A DNA stretch of 64,000 nucleotides from Turicibacter sanguinis (GTDB taxonomy: Bacteria > Bacillota_I > Bacilli_A > MOL361 > Turicibacteraceae). Below are positions 8,533 through 18,302 of this stretch, in pieces. Below the pieces are notes generated by a model. It was not told the DNA's origin, searched no databases, and saw only the letters and a program-made list of their open reading frames with translations. Position 1 is the stretch's first letter. The number at the start of each line of letters is the position of its first letter. The stretch covers positions 465,501 to 529,500 of the forward strand of contig NZ_CP053187.1 in the NCBI RefSeq assembly GCF_013046825.1, given 5' to 3'. The position numbers were made by a program, and so were the translations under genes.

Positions 8533-9168
8533 TTAACTTTCAATATTTAAAATAGTTAATACCTCTTCAAGAGATTTCACACGATAATCTGCTTGCAATT
8601 CAGGTTCTCTATTTCCACTTTCATAAAAACAAGTTTTAACCTTGGCCTTTTGTCCTAGAAGAGTTTCAATTTCTCTATCTCCAACAATCATCGCTTCCTT
8701 TGGATGAATCTGATACTTGTCTAGTAAGTAATATATTGCCTCAGGATCTGGTTTTCGCGCAAATTGATTATCTTTTGTCACGATCTCTGTGAATAATTCG
8801 ACCATTCCATTCTTTCTTAAAATGTCGTAAGTAGTACTCCCTCGATGCGTCAAAATGTAATTATATCTTCCCGCCTCTTTAATTCTTTGACAAACCTCTT
8901 TAGCATATGGAAATGGTAACATGTTTGATAAATCAATGTGACTTTTTTCATCTTGATATACCTCAGTTAATTCTTCACCTAATAAAAACTGATTTTGATA
9001 ATATTGAACGGCTGTTTTTTCAGAATTCAAAAATAGCTTTAAAACCTCATCATACTCAGCTTCAATTTCATACTTTTTTAATGCTCTTAAAAAGGCATTG
9101 ACCATTCCCGGATAGGAATCAAATAGTGTGCCGTCAAAATCCCAAATAATATGTTTAATCATCATCAT
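8533..9168 (-). CDS. HAD-superfamily hydrolase (phosphoglycolate phosphatase-like)
   Basis: A 211-residue haloacid dehalogenase-type phosphatase. Motif I is WDFDGTLFDS with the nucleophilic Asp, motif II is the Thr in ILTHRGST, the Lys lies near KPDPEAIYYLL, and motif IV is IVGDREIE. The helical cap inserted after motif I (residues about 20-85) places it with the PGP/beta-phosphoglucomutase-like subfamily. The substrate is unknown. It is the second gene of a pair with another HAD protein, 19 bp downstream of it. Three consecutive ATG codons (9168, 9165, 9162) follow AGGGACC, so the exact start is uncertain. Confidence 0.85.
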   Translation of the reverse strand: MMMIKHIIWDFDGTLFDSYPGMVNAFLRALKKYEIEAEYDEVLKLFLNSEKTAVQYYQNQFLLGEELTEVYQDEKSHIDLSNMLPFPYAKEVCQRIKEAGRYNYILTHRGSTTYDILRKNGMVELFTEIVTKDNQFARKPDPEAIYYLLDKYQIHPKEAMIVGDREIETLLGQKAKVKTCFYESGNREPELQADYRVKSLEEVLTILNIES

Positions 9169-9187
9169 GGTCCCTACTCATTTATCC

Positions 9188-9916
9188 TTAAATTAATTCA
9201 ATATGATTTAAATCTAATTTATATTTAACATCCTTACGCTCCACAATCACATTAATTTTTTCTTTTAATTCAGGATCTTCCATTAGCTTCATCATTAATT
9301 CTTTTGTTGGATTAATCGCATATGGTGTTCCAACATGATGGAACATTGTTAAATCCCCTGTCGTATCTCCATAGGCGTAGCTTTGGCTTAAATCAATATC
9401 ATACTTTTCAACTAACTCACGAAGTGCTTTTTGCTTACTAACCGCATCCCACATTGGAATCACTTCACCATTATATCTTCCTGCTTCATCCGTTTCATAA
9501 ATCGTTCCTCTGAAATCATCCATTTTATATTTAGCCGCCATTTTACTAACTAATTCAATTGGCGAACCTGAAATAGCAATCACAATATGACCTTGCTCCT
9601 TGTGCCATTTCATACGCTCACGAGAAAATGTATAAATACGATCACCTTTTTGGTTAATGACTTTTTGTGCAACGTGATCGATATGTTCTTTACTAACTCC
9701 TAAAATAGCTTGTTTATAAGCATCGACCATCTTCAATAAGTACTCATCATAGTCTCCTTCACGTCGGTCCCATTTTAAATAGACGGGCTTGATTTCGTTA
9801 TGCCAAACATCTTCTTCAATTAATTCATATTTAATAATTTTTTTAAAAACCTCCGTAATTAAACCTTCTCGATAAATCGTTCCATCTATATCAAAAAATG
9901 CTGCAATTTTAGTCAT
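9188..9916 (-). CDS. HAD-IB family phosphatase (SerB-like)
   Basis: A 242-residue phosphatase of the HAD-IB type. Motif I FFDIDGTIYREG carries the catalytic Asp pair, motif II is IAISGSPIELV, and motif III/IV is YAYGDTTGDLTMFHHVG followed by INPTKELMM. HAD-IB members act on phosphoserine, phosphoethanolamine or similar small phosphomonoesters; the substrate here cannot be told. The ATG has a strong RBS (AGGAGGTCATTTT). It is the promoter-proximal member of the two-gene HAD operon. The cytoplasmic location is inferred from the absence of a signal or membrane segment. Confidence 0.85.
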   Translation of the reverse strand: MTKIAAFFDIDGTIYREGLITEVFKKIIKYELIEEDVWHNEIKPVYLKWDRREGDYDEYLLKMVDAYKQAILGVSKEHIDHVAQKVINQKGDRIYTFSRERMKWHKEQGHIVIAISGSPIELVSKMAAKYKMDDFRGTIYETDEAGRYNGEVIPMWDAVSKQKALRELVEKYDIDLSQSYAYGDTTGDLTMFHHVGTPYAINPTKELMMKLMEDPELKEKINVIVERKDVKYKLDLNHIELI

Positions 9917-10120
9917 AAAATGACCTCCTATCTTTTTAATTATATTTCATTTTAGTACTAGTCTTCCCAAGGTATTTCGACTATTATAACAAAAATGAAT
10001 CAATAATGAAACCTTTATTTCATGATACGTTTATCTCCCAAAAATTTTTAAAAATTTCACCTTTAACTTTAAAACGCTTACATAAAGTGTATCATATTTT
10101 ATAGATGAAGAAAATAAAAA

Positions 10121-10164
10121 AAATCTCCTAACACTTTATTTTGAAAGCTATAGGAGATTTTTTT
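10121..10164 (-). terminator. Terminator of the CNNM/CBS gene
   Basis: AAATCTCCTA (10121-10130) pairs with TAGGAGATTT (10151-10160), with T-runs on either side. It lies immediately after the stop of the minus-strand gene. Confidence 0.8.
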
Positions 10165-10165
10165 A

Positions 10166-11500
10166 TTATGCACTAATTTTTTCTACCGATTCAGGAAGTA
10201 ATACCTTTACTTTCTGGATACGCATTTCTTGAATCTGATCAATTTTAAAGACAATATTTTGATATTCGATCACTTGGTGATCTTCTTCCGTTGGGATATA
10301 ACCGATTAAATTAATCAATAATCCACCTAACGTATCATAATCTTCACACTCTTCGTCTAATTGTAAATGTAATCTTTCATTTAAATCCCTAATACTAATC
10401 AATCCATCGACTAAATACGTTTCATTATCAATTTTTTTGATGTCAGGTTCATCTTCATCGTATTCATCGTTTATATCCCCCATAATTTCCTCAATTAAAT
10501 CCTCTATCGTAACAATTCCTGAGAAACCACCATATTCATCAATTAAGACAGCTAAATGATGTTTAGATTTTTGAAGTTCTTTGAATAGCTGATCAATATT
10601 TTTTCGTTCTGGAATCAGATAAGGTTTGTGCATAATCTGTCTAATATCCACATTTTCAAACCCTACTTTGTAAGCTTCCATAAAAAAGTCTTTCATGTAC
10701 AAGACACCAATAATATTATCGATATCTCCTTCATAAATCGGAATACGAGAATACTTTTCTTCTAATAATTCATCAATATAAGTTTCGAGAGGTTGGTCGA
10801 TATTAATTAAATAGACTTTGGTTCGAGGAGTCATGACTTCTTCAGCTAATTTATCATCAAACTCAAAAATACTATTAATCATTTCTTTTTCAATTTCATT
10901 TATGACCCCATGCTCCTGTCCCGCTTCAATTAATGACTTAATTTCTTCACGAGAGACATTTTCCTCAAGGTCATCACTATTCATTCCGCTAATTCGAATT
11001 AAACAATTAGTGGATAACGATAATAGCTTAACAAACGGTCTCGTTAGCTTAGAAATCATAACAATCGGTTTAACAGCGAACATAGCAATCGCTTCTGATT
11101 TTTTTAGTGCCACCCGCTTTGGATATAACTCTCCAAATACTAGCGTAAAATAAGATAAAATAAGCGTCACCACAACCAAAGAAATTTCCCCTGCATAAGG
11201 AATTCCTATCTGCATCAGCTGTTTTCCCATTATATCTGAAATTCCAGTTGCAGCTGAAGCACTAGAAAAGAATCCAGCTAACGTAATTCCAACTTGAATC
11301 GTGGATAAAAACTTATTTGGTTCATCTAACAACCCTAGTAATAATTCTGCTTTTTTATTTCCTTCATCTGCGAGCATTTTAATCCGATTACGATTTAAAG
11401 AAACAATCGCCATCTCAGCTGAAGCAAAAAAAGCATTTAAAGCAGTTAACACTCCAATCAAAATAAACTGTGAAATTAAATGACTCGGTTCCGGGTCCAT
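10166..11500 (-). CDS. CNNM (DUF21)/CBS/CorC-HlyC domain membrane protein
   Basis: A 444-residue member of the CNNM/CorC family, often annotated as hemolysin-like; homologues are linked to magnesium or cobalt efflux. Residues about 8-180 are the DUF21 membrane domain with three to four helices. A CBS pair follows (MTPRTKVYLINIDQ, SRIPIYEGDIDNIIGVLYMK, EYGGFSGIVTIEDLIEEIMG), and the last 90 residues are the CorC_HlyC domain. The frame is open from 11590, but ATG 11500 is chosen: AAAGGAGAG stands about 10 bases before it, and family proteins start just before the first membrane helix. It appears monocistronic. Confidence 0.9.
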   Translation of the reverse strand: MDPEPSHLISQFILIGVLTALNAFFASAEMAIVSLNRNRIKMLADEGNKKAELLLGLLDEPNKFLSTIQVGITLAGFFSSASAATGISDIMGKQLMQIGIPYAGEISLVVVTLILSYFTLVFGELYPKRVALKKSEAIAMFAVKPIVMISKLTRPFVKLLSLSTNCLIRISGMNSDDLEENVSREEIKSLIEAGQEHGVINEIEKEMINSIFEFDDKLAEEVMTPRTKVYLINIDQPLETYIDELLEEKYSRIPIYEGDIDNIIGVLYMKDFFMEAYKVGFENVDIRQIMHKPYLIPERKNIDQLFKELQKSKHHLAVLIDEYGGFSGIVTIEDLIEEIMGDINDEYDEDEPDIKKIDNETYLVDGLISIRDLNERLHLQLDEECEDYDTLGGLLINLIGYIPTEEDHQVIEYQNIVFKIDQIQEMRIQKVKVLLPESVEKISA

Positions 11501-11631
11501 CTCTATACTCTCTCCTTTAGATTTAAAATTTATAGATATTCTAGCATGTTTGAATCTAAAAATTAAGATATAACCCATTAAATTCCACAAAAATTACAAA
11601 AAGACTATCTTAATTTCGCATCAATTCTATT

Positions 11632-12081
11632 TTATTTTATGAGCTCAACTTCCATAATGTAACGAGTTTTTCCTATCGCTTTTATCACTTCAAAACCAAA
11701 TGATTGATATAAAGAAATGGCTCTCCTATTTTGAGAAAACACATATAAAAAAAGATTTCGTTTTCTCTGTTTTGATTGTGTCAAACAATCTCTTAAAACT
11801 TGACTTCCAATTCCCTGTCCACGATAAGTTTCTAAAATATATAAATCATCTAGCTCCATTTTGCCATCTTTATCATGCAAATAAAAATACCCCACTTTAT
11901 TCGTTCCTAAAAAAATAACTTGGTAATCTTGAATATGGGTTTCAATCTTTTGATATACCCACTTTAAAACCTGCTCATAATCAATGATTTTAATATCCTC
12001 ATATTGATCGATTAATTGTTTATTTAACTCAAAAATGGAGGGAATATCTTCCTCTTGCGCTGCCTGATAAATTAACTTCAT
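11632..12081 (-). CDS. GNAT-family N-acetyltransferase
   Basis: A 149-residue Gcn5-related acetyltransferase. The acetyl-CoA binding motif A is readable as ILETYRGQGIGSQVLRDCL (R-G-Q-G-I-G), and motif B includes NRRAISLYQSFGFEV, both typical of the fold. The acceptor is unknown; members modify protein N-termini, amino groups of metabolites or antibiotics. It follows the Asp-box membrane protein with a 12-bp gap and is probably co-transcribed. RBS GGGGAGATT precedes the ATG. Confidence 0.88.
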   Translation of the reverse strand: MKLIYQAAQEEDIPSIFELNKQLIDQYEDIKIIDYEQVLKWVYQKIETHIQDYQVIFLGTNKVGYFYLHDKDGKMELDDLYILETYRGQGIGSQVLRDCLTQSKQRKRNLFLYVFSQNRRAISLYQSFGFEVIKAIGKTRYIMEVELIK

Positions 12082-12093
12082 TTTAATCTCCCC

Positions 12094-13419
12094 CTATCCA
12101 ATTTCTGTTACTGGTGGCTCAACATATTCAACAAACTCCCAAGTCATTCCTAAATCATTTGATTTAAATTTAGCCATTAATCGTCCGCCTTTATAATCAC
12201 TATCTGGTCCTTGTCCAACCATTAAATATAATTCATCATTTTCAAAGTATGGAATTTCAGGTTGAACAAATGGTGTAAGTCCATCAACTTCAATGACAGG
12301 TAGATTAATTTCACTGTATATATAACCATTATCCGTGCGATAAAAGTTTGTATCAGCTCCCTCTACAACAGGATATGTAAAAAATCCAATCGTTTCGGTA
12401 ATAAATCCCGCTGCTTGTAATAAACTCGTGCGCGGAGTAGAACCAAAATATTCCCACGTTATACCACCATCTACTGTTTTAAAAATAGCTTGTGCCTCCT
12501 GAGACATTGTTCTTCCAAAAGCCGCCACAACATATCCAACAGATGAAGTCGGAAAACTTATAAATTTCACACGAACACCTGAAACCTCAGAACTTATGAC
12601 ACTCGTCTGCCAAGACTGTCCTTGATCATTCGAATAAATTAATTTTAATGGAGAAAATCCTTTTTCCTCTGCGTTATAAGCTCCTCCAAAAACAAAAGCT
12701 GTTTTATTTGGAGAAATCAAATAACTCCCCTCTTGGAGCTTATTATAAGATGAATGTCCATCCGAAACCTTAACTAAAGTTTCTAAATCTATCGGTACCT
12801 CTACCCACATCTGCCCTCCATCATAACTCACATAACATTTTTCATTATCAATTTTGTACGTATACATGGTTTGTGTATATGGAATCTCCTCAATAAATTC
12901 TTGCTCATACTCATCTTTTTCCTGTTCTCCACTTTCATAGTAAATCTCGGCATCATATGGTGCCCGACGTCCAACTCGAGTGATGATATATGTCTCCTCT
13001 TGTGCTACACTTTCCTTCAACCATAAAACCCACTGACAATGAATCTCACCCTTTTCTTCAAATCCTTCAAAGGCTAATGTTAAATCCTGATTCTTTACTC
13101 TTGGAGAAATAGTGAAATCAATTTGCACGACCGGGTTATCTCCAGTCTCTAATGTCGTATACGACTTAACTTCATATCCCTTAATCTGTTGTTTAACAGG
13201 AATTAAAAAAGATTCATACCCTTCCATATATGATTTAAACCAGACTTGAATCATCGATTCTAGATTATCCCCTCGATGAACGACAATCTCAGTGCCTACA
13301 GGTTCTATCATCGGCACAGTTCCCCAAAAATAAAACCCAATAGCACTTAATATTAAACATCCAACTAACCCGAGCGCAACCACAAGGCCTTTATCTTTGT
13401 GCCATAAATTTTTAAACAT
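12094..13419 (-). CDS. Membrane-anchored Asp-box (BNR) beta-propeller protein
   Basis: A 441-residue protein of unknown function. Residues about 10-33 form one N-terminal membrane segment, so the rest should lie outside the cell. Residues 50-150 are beta-rich and unassigned. The remainder holds at least four Asp-box motifs (YDGGQMW, NDQGQSW, VDGGITW, NDLGMTW), the S/T-x-D-x-G-x-x-W signature of sialidase-like propellers. No sialidase catalytic set (Arg triad, Tyr/Glu pair) was identified, so I do not call it a sialidase; photosystem-assembly-like BNR proteins share the motif. It is first in a two-gene unit with the GNAT. Confidence 0.7.
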   Translation of the reverse strand: MFKNLWHKDKGLVVALGLVGCLILSAIGFYFWGTVPMIEPVGTEIVVHRGDNLESMIQVWFKSYMEGYESFLIPVKQQIKGYEVKSYTTLETGDNPVVQIDFTISPRVKNQDLTLAFEGFEEKGEIHCQWVLWLKESVAQEETYIITRVGRRAPYDAEIYYESGEQEKDEYEQEFIEEIPYTQTMYTYKIDNEKCYVSYDGGQMWVEVPIDLETLVKVSDGHSSYNKLQEGSYLISPNKTAFVFGGAYNAEEKGFSPLKLIYSNDQGQSWQTSVISSEVSGVRVKFISFPTSSVGYVVAAFGRTMSQEAQAIFKTVDGGITWEYFGSTPRTSLLQAAGFITETIGFFTYPVVEGADTNFYRTDNGYIYSEINLPVIEVDGLTPFVQPEIPYFENDELYLMVGQGPDSDYKGGRLMAKFKSNDLGMTWEFVEYVEPPVTEIG

Positions 13420-13641
13420 CTTTCCACCCCTTTACAAAGTAATCATATCGCTAAACTTAACCTGATTCAATCATTACTTTTTATTCCTCTCTAACAGGAA
13501 AAAGATTATTGATATTTTGAGTATGAGACTATTAAGCAAAATCCGTTCCTCACCCAAATTTCTATATTAGCGTGAAACGTTTAGCCACCAAAAATTTAAT
13601 GCCATTTATATATATAATAAACGTTAAAAATGACTCAAAGA

Positions 13642-13677
13642 AAAAAGGAGATATTCCACTCGATATCTCCTTTTTCT
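13642..13677 (-). terminator. Terminator downstream of ppk
   Basis: AAAAAGGAGATAT pairs with ATATCTCCTTTTT with an 8-base loop, 37 bp past the ppk stop. The rest of the 294-bp gap (13420-13713) shows no further gene. Confidence 0.85.
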
Positions 13678-13713
13678 TATTCTCCATTTAATGAAAAAGA
13701 TGCTCAAATTGAT

Positions 13714-15816
13714 TTATTTCGTTCTACCTAGTGGTTCGACTGGAATCAGTCTTTCATAACGTTTGGGGTTTGACTTTGAGCCTTTCATCAACTTCACCAT
13801 CTCAGACTGAGCGTGTACTTGATGTAATTCATCCTGAACTCTCACATAACTTCCATCTGCTTGGAGTTCATAAGCCTTCGTATTATCTTGAAGATATAAC
13901 TCTAAAATCTTCTTCATTTGTTCCAAAATTTCTTTATCTTCAACAATCCCCATTGTCTCAACCCGTTTACTTAAATTGCGATACATCCAATCTGCACTCG
14001 AAATATAAACTTCTTCATTTCCATCATTATAAAAATAATAAATACGACTATGCTCTAAATATCGACCCACGATACTTCGTACCGTAATATTTTCACTTAA
14101 CCCTGGAACTTGTGGACGAAGTGAACAAACACCACGCACAATCAACTCAATTTTCACACCTGCCTGTGAAGCCTCATATAGCTTTAAAATCGTTTGCTTA
14201 TCATATAGCCCATTCATCTTCGCAATAATATTAGCCTCTCTCCCCTTTTTCGCATGTTCAATCTCACGATTAATTAACTGCTCAAACTTAAGACGAAGCT
14301 TATGAGGGGCAATCGTAATTTTTTTCATCTCATGTGCAGATGCATAACCTGATAACATATTAAATAAAATAGACGCATCTTCCCCAAACTGCATATCAGA
14401 TGTCATAATCCCAATATCCGTATAGAAATTAGCCGTTACATCATTATAATTTCCTGTTCCAAAATGAACATAGCGCATCAATCCTGTTTTCTCTTTACGA
14501 ACGATTAATAAAATCTTACAATGTGTCTTTAATCCAATCATTCCATAAATGACATGACATCCTGATTTTTCAAGTTTCTTTGCCCAATGGATATTATTTT
14601 CTTCATCAAAACGCGCTTTTAACTCTACTAAAACAGTCACTTGTTTCCCATTCTCAGCAGCTCGTGCTAATGCTTCAACAATCGGTGAGTTTCCACTGAC
14701 GCGATATAGCGTTTGTTTAATGGCTAAAACTTTCGGATCATCTGCTGCCTTTTGAATCATCTTAACAATAGGATCAAATGATTGAAAGGGATGATGTAAC
14801 AAAACATCTCGTTCCTTCAGCACTTGAAATATATTCCGTTCCTTTAATTCAGGAATATAAAGAGGTTTTAATTTTTCAAATTTTAACTCTTCATAACCTT
14901 TAATTCCAGACAATTTAGATAAGAAGGTTAAATCAATTGGCCCATCAACACGAAACACATAATCCTCTTCAATCTCTAACTCACTTTCTAAAATCTCAAT
15001 CATTTCTCTCGGAGGAGCATCCTCTATTTCGATTCGAATAATCTCACCCCACTTACGTTGCTTTAAAGATTGTTCAATGGTCTCTAATAAATCTTCAGCA
15101 TCCTCTTCATCTAAATGCATCGCTGCATTTTTAGTAATTCGGTAACATGATGAATGTAAGACATAATGACTACTAAATAATTCAGACAGTTTTGCCTTAA
15201 TCAAATCTTCTAATAATAAATGATAAATGCCCTCTTCACTTGGTACCCTAACAAGTCGCGGTAATACAGATGGAACCTGAATGGTTGCAAAAACTAAATC
15301 ACCATCTAGTTTCTCTTTAAGTAACAATCCAATATTCAATGTTTTATCTGAGATAAGTGGAAATGGTCTTGCTTGATCAATCACCATCGGCGTCAAAACA
15401 GGATAAATTTCATGACGATAATAGTCATCCATCTCTTTTTTAGTCTTTTCATCTAACTGTTCATACGTCACTAGATAAATTCCTTTATCTTTTAAACTTT
15501 CCATTAACAAATCATAGGTTTCATATTGTTCTTTTACTAATTGCCGAGTCTTTTCTAAAGACTCTCTCAATGTCTTATAAGGTAATCGTCCTGAAATATC
15601 TTCACTCACAACACTGGCTTGACACAAATCATACAAACCGGCAATCCGAACCATAAAAAATTCATCTAAATTAGAACTGACAATAGATAAAAATTTAATT
15701 CGTTCTAATAAAGGATTTTGAATATTTTTCGCTTCTTCTAATACTCGCTGATTAAATTCAAGTAAACTTAACTCTCGATTTAAAAAATGACTCGGTTGAT
15801 CCATCATCAGTGTCAT
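13714..15816 (-). CDS. ppk: Polyphosphate kinase 1
   Basis: A 700-residue PPK1, which makes inorganic polyphosphate from ATP gamma-phosphate. The family order is visible: N-terminal helical domain (FLNRELSLLEFNQRVLEEA, then SNLDEFFMVRI), a middle domain, and two phospholipase D-like C-terminal domains with ARFDEENNIHWAKKLE, LKTHCKILLI, HFGTGNYND and YLEHSRIYYF; the conserved histidines are those of autophosphorylation and catalysis. A longer frame begins at a TTG (15831), but GGGAGG followed by ATG 15816 fits better. It is divergent from ppx, an arrangement balancing polyphosphate synthesis and breakdown. Confidence 0.96.
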   Translation of the reverse strand: MTLMMDQPSHFLNRELSLLEFNQRVLEEAKNIQNPLLERIKFLSIVSSNLDEFFMVRIAGLYDLCQASVVSEDISGRLPYKTLRESLEKTRQLVKEQYETYDLLMESLKDKGIYLVTYEQLDEKTKKEMDDYYRHEIYPVLTPMVIDQARPFPLISDKTLNIGLLLKEKLDGDLVFATIQVPSVLPRLVRVPSEEGIYHLLLEDLIKAKLSELFSSHYVLHSSCYRITKNAAMHLDEEDAEDLLETIEQSLKQRKWGEIIRIEIEDAPPREMIEILESELEIEEDYVFRVDGPIDLTFLSKLSGIKGYEELKFEKLKPLYIPELKERNIFQVLKERDVLLHHPFQSFDPIVKMIQKAADDPKVLAIKQTLYRVSGNSPIVEALARAAENGKQVTVLVELKARFDEENNIHWAKKLEKSGCHVIYGMIGLKTHCKILLIVRKEKTGLMRYVHFGTGNYNDVTANFYTDIGIMTSDMQFGEDASILFNMLSGYASAHEMKKITIAPHKLRLKFEQLINREIEHAKKGREANIIAKMNGLYDKQTILKLYEASQAGVKIELIVRGVCSLRPQVPGLSENITVRSIVGRYLEHSRIYYFYNDGNEEVYISSADWMYRNLSKRVETMGIVEDKEILEQMKKILELYLQDNTKAYELQADGSYVRVQDELHQVHAQSEMVKLMKGSKSNPKRYERLIPVEPLGRTK

Positions 15817-16036
15817 CTCACTACCTCCCAATCATATCGTGATTATTATTCATTCCTAGACAGACATTACTACTAAATATGACATTAAATGTTAATTATC
15901 TGTTATATTTTTGTCTATTTTTCATTAATCATTCACCTTAATGAGTTTTGACGAAATCTTTCGCAAATATTTGTTATAATATATAATCATCAGACAATTA
16001 ACTTCATTAAAATCAAATAAAAAAGGTGTGATTCAT

Positions 16037-17512
16037 TTGAAAAAACTAGGTATTATGGATATTGGATCAAACTCTATCAAATTATTAATTGCCAATCTTT
16101 ATTCTGAGCGTTATTTTGATATTACTTATGAAGAAAAAATTCAGTTTCGAATGGGTCAATTTATCGATTCCAAGAAAGATTTAACAACTGAGGGATTTTA
16201 TAAATTAAGAGATATTCTAAGCTACTTTAAACACATTTGTGAAGTAGAAGAAGTAACTGATATCAAAGCAATTGCTACTGAGACAATGCGTCGATTAAAA
16301 AATTCAGAAAACATCATTCATCAACTTCAACATCAGCTCCATATCACGATTGAATTAATACCTGGTGAACTTGAAGCCTACTATGGCTATTTAGCGACTC
16401 ACCACACCATTGATTTATCAGACTATCTACAAATCGATATTGGCGGTTCAAGCATGGAAATTGTTCTCGTTAAACAAAAACAGCTCATCCATGCGATTAG
16501 CCTACCGCTTGGAGCAATCATCACCACTAAAAATTTTGAATTAGATTCATCACTCACCAAAGATAAAGAGAAATTATTTAATGCTCATATGAAACAAACC
16601 TTTGAGGAAATTAGCTGGTTAAAAGATGCCATCCATCTTCCAGTCATCGGAATTGGTGGTACCATTCGTACCATCAGTAAACTCTATCGAAATCGAATAG
16701 GAGATTCTTTAAAGTTACAACATCAGTATCACCTATCTGACACTAACCTTGAAGAAATGTATCAGTTATTAGCTCCATTAACTTTAAAAGATCGTCAAGA
16801 GTTAAAAGGACTTTCTAAAGATCGAGCTGATATCGTATTAGGATGTTTAATGACAATAAGATCACTTTTTAATTACATTGATTCAAAATCATTAATTATT
16901 AATCGCTACGGTATTAGACAAGGTGTTATCTTTAATCAACTGAACATTCCACCACAGTCAGTCCTTGATTACTCACTATCAAATCTTTTATATCACTATC
17001 GATTGCCAATTCATCATAATGATCGATTAAAGCAGTCATCCATCACTTTAGCGAATCAACTTCAGATAAACGATTTATCATCCACAAACATTTTAAAAGC
17101 CAGTAGTAAATTGTCTGACATCGGGCAAATTATTTCATACCAAAACAATTCAAAACATACCTTTTATCTCTTGATGAACATTAGCATCAATGGACTCAAT
17201 GTCAAAGAACAATTAATGACAGCTTACACAATACGTGCAGGCGAAAAATATAATCTTAAAATAGAACCTGAACATCAAATGTTACTATCAACTGAAGAAT
17301 TTGAACACTGTAAAAAACTAAGTTTGATCGTTCAACTCTGTTCTTACTTAAATGCACTTAAATCAGAATTTAATTCAATCGATGTATCAGAAGAGACTAT
17401 CAGTATTAAATTTTCTAAAACCATTCCAAGCCCATACTTAATCCGATTAAATCAATTATCCACACTATACCTTGAGCAATTTAATCGACCATTAAAATTA
17501 ATCATAATTTAA
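16037..17512 (+). CDS. ppx: Exopolyphosphatase, Ppx/GppA family
   Basis: A 491-residue Ppx/GppA phosphatase that releases phosphate from polyphosphate ends (some relatives act on pppGpp). ASKHA-fold motifs: MDIGSNSIKLLIANL at the N-terminus, AIATETMRRLKNSENI, DIGGSSMEIVLV and GIGGTIRTISKL. A C-terminal helical HD-like part follows from about residue 310. TTG 16037 is preferred because AAAAGGTG (16021-16028) lies at normal distance; the GTG at 16028 overlaps that RBS. It is transcribed away from ppk, with a 220-bp shared upstream region. Confidence 0.93.
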   Translation: MKKLGIMDIGSNSIKLLIANLYSERYFDITYEEKIQFRMGQFIDSKKDLTTEGFYKLRDILSYFKHICEVEEVTDIKAIATETMRRLKNSENIIHQLQHQLHITIELIPGELEAYYGYLATHHTIDLSDYLQIDIGGSSMEIVLVKQKQLIHAISLPLGAIITTKNFELDSSLTKDKEKLFNAHMKQTFEEISWLKDAIHLPVIGIGGTIRTISKLYRNRIGDSLKLQHQYHLSDTNLEEMYQLLAPLTLKDRQELKGLSKDRADIVLGCLMTIRSLFNYIDSKSLIINRYGIRQGVIFNQLNIPPQSVLDYSLSNLLYHYRLPIHHNDRLKQSSITLANQLQINDLSSTNILKASSKLSDIGQIISYQNNSKHTFYLLMNISINGLNVKEQLMTAYTIRAGEKYNLKIEPEHQMLLSTEEFEHCKKLSLIVQLCSYLNALKSEFNSIDVSEETISIKFSKTIPSPYLIRLNQLSTLYLEQFNRPLKLIII

Positions 17513-17516
17513 CCTT

Positions 17517-17552
17517 AAAAGAGAAGCCTCTGATGAGTGCTTCTCTTTTTTT
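17517..17552 (+). terminator. Terminator of ppx
   Basis: AAAAGAGAAGC (17517-17527) pairs with GCTTCTCTTTT (17539-17549), followed by more T residues, right after the ppx stop. Confidence 0.9.
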
Positions 17553-17566
17553 AGTCTTATTGAAAC

Positions 17567-17601
17567 AAAAGGAGCTATCTTCTAAGAAGATAACTCCTTT
17601 T
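17567..17601 (-). terminator. Second hairpin, terminator-like for minus-strand transcripts
   Basis: AAAAGGAG-C-TATCTT pairs with AAGATA-A-CTCCTTTT (one mismatch, 5-base loop). On the minus strand the stem is followed by TTTTGTTT. It may stop transcription coming from the oleate hydratase side through the repeat array. Confidence 0.6.
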
Positions 17602-17702
17602 GGCTTTAGTTAAGAGATTAGATAACTGGAAATAAGAAAGATTGGATTAGAACATTTAATAAAAGTAAATCTCAATAAAAAGATTGAGGTTATTTTTCAC
17701 TT

Positions 17703-18302
17703 TATAGCTTCAAGACGCAACTCCTCTAGAAAGTTATTAAAGATAATTTCTACTAAGTATCTAGACTTTATCCCCCAGCAATTGAGGAGTGTTCGCTTCC
17801 CTCACTGCTGGCCCCCCCATCTTATCCTGCGTTATTAATATTTCAATCCGAGTAATCGAGGATTAGAAATATTTAATGCAGGGTTATCTATCAATCTAGC
17901 TTCAAAACACAACTCCTCTAGGAAGTTATTAAAGATAACTTCTACTAAGTACCTAGACTTTATCCCCGGCAATTGAGGAGTGTTCGCTTCGCTTACTGCC
18001 GGGGCCCCCCATCTTATCCTGCATTATTAATATTTCAATCCGAGTAATCGAGGATTAGAAATATTTAATGCAAGGTTATCTATCAATCTAGCTTCAAGAC
18101 GCAACTCCTCCATATATCGCCCCAACTTAGTACGTAGAAATCTCCCCATCTATAGTGGAAACCTGCTTCGCAGGATGGGGCCCCCCGCGTCTTTTAGCTT
18201 TTTAGATGGTCTAATTGAATGATATGAAATTTAGACCATCTTATCCTGCATTATTAATATTTCAATCCGAGCAACCGAGGATTAGAAATATTTAATGCAG
18301 GG
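17703..18302. repeat. Tandem array of three ~192-bp hairpin-rich intergenic repeats
   Basis: The same block occurs three times; the anchor AGCTTCAA starts at 17706, 17898 and 18090, exactly 192 bp apart. Each unit holds a G+C-rich hairpin followed by GGCCCCCC and then an A+T-rich hairpin starting CCTGC (17826, 18018, 18245). The first stem is CCAGCA/TGCTGG in unit 1 and CCGGCA/TGCCGG in unit 2, a compensatory change. Unit 3 has different stems (CCCCATC/GATGGGG, CCTGC/GCAGG) and an extra 10-bp stem GATGGTCTAA/TTAGACCATC (18205-18240). No convincing ORF lies inside. The right edge supplies the stop region of the oleate hydratase gene. Identity unknown; a mobile or structural intergenic element is likely. 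Confidence 0.85.

Noticed and set aside
12094-13419. Sialidase call for the Asp-box protein
   Set aside because: Only the structural Asp-boxes are visible; the catalytic arginine triad and nucleophile were not identified.
17703-18302. Repeat array considered as CRISPR
   Set aside because: The units are about 192 bp and conserved over most of their length; there are no short repeats with unique spacers and no cas genes.
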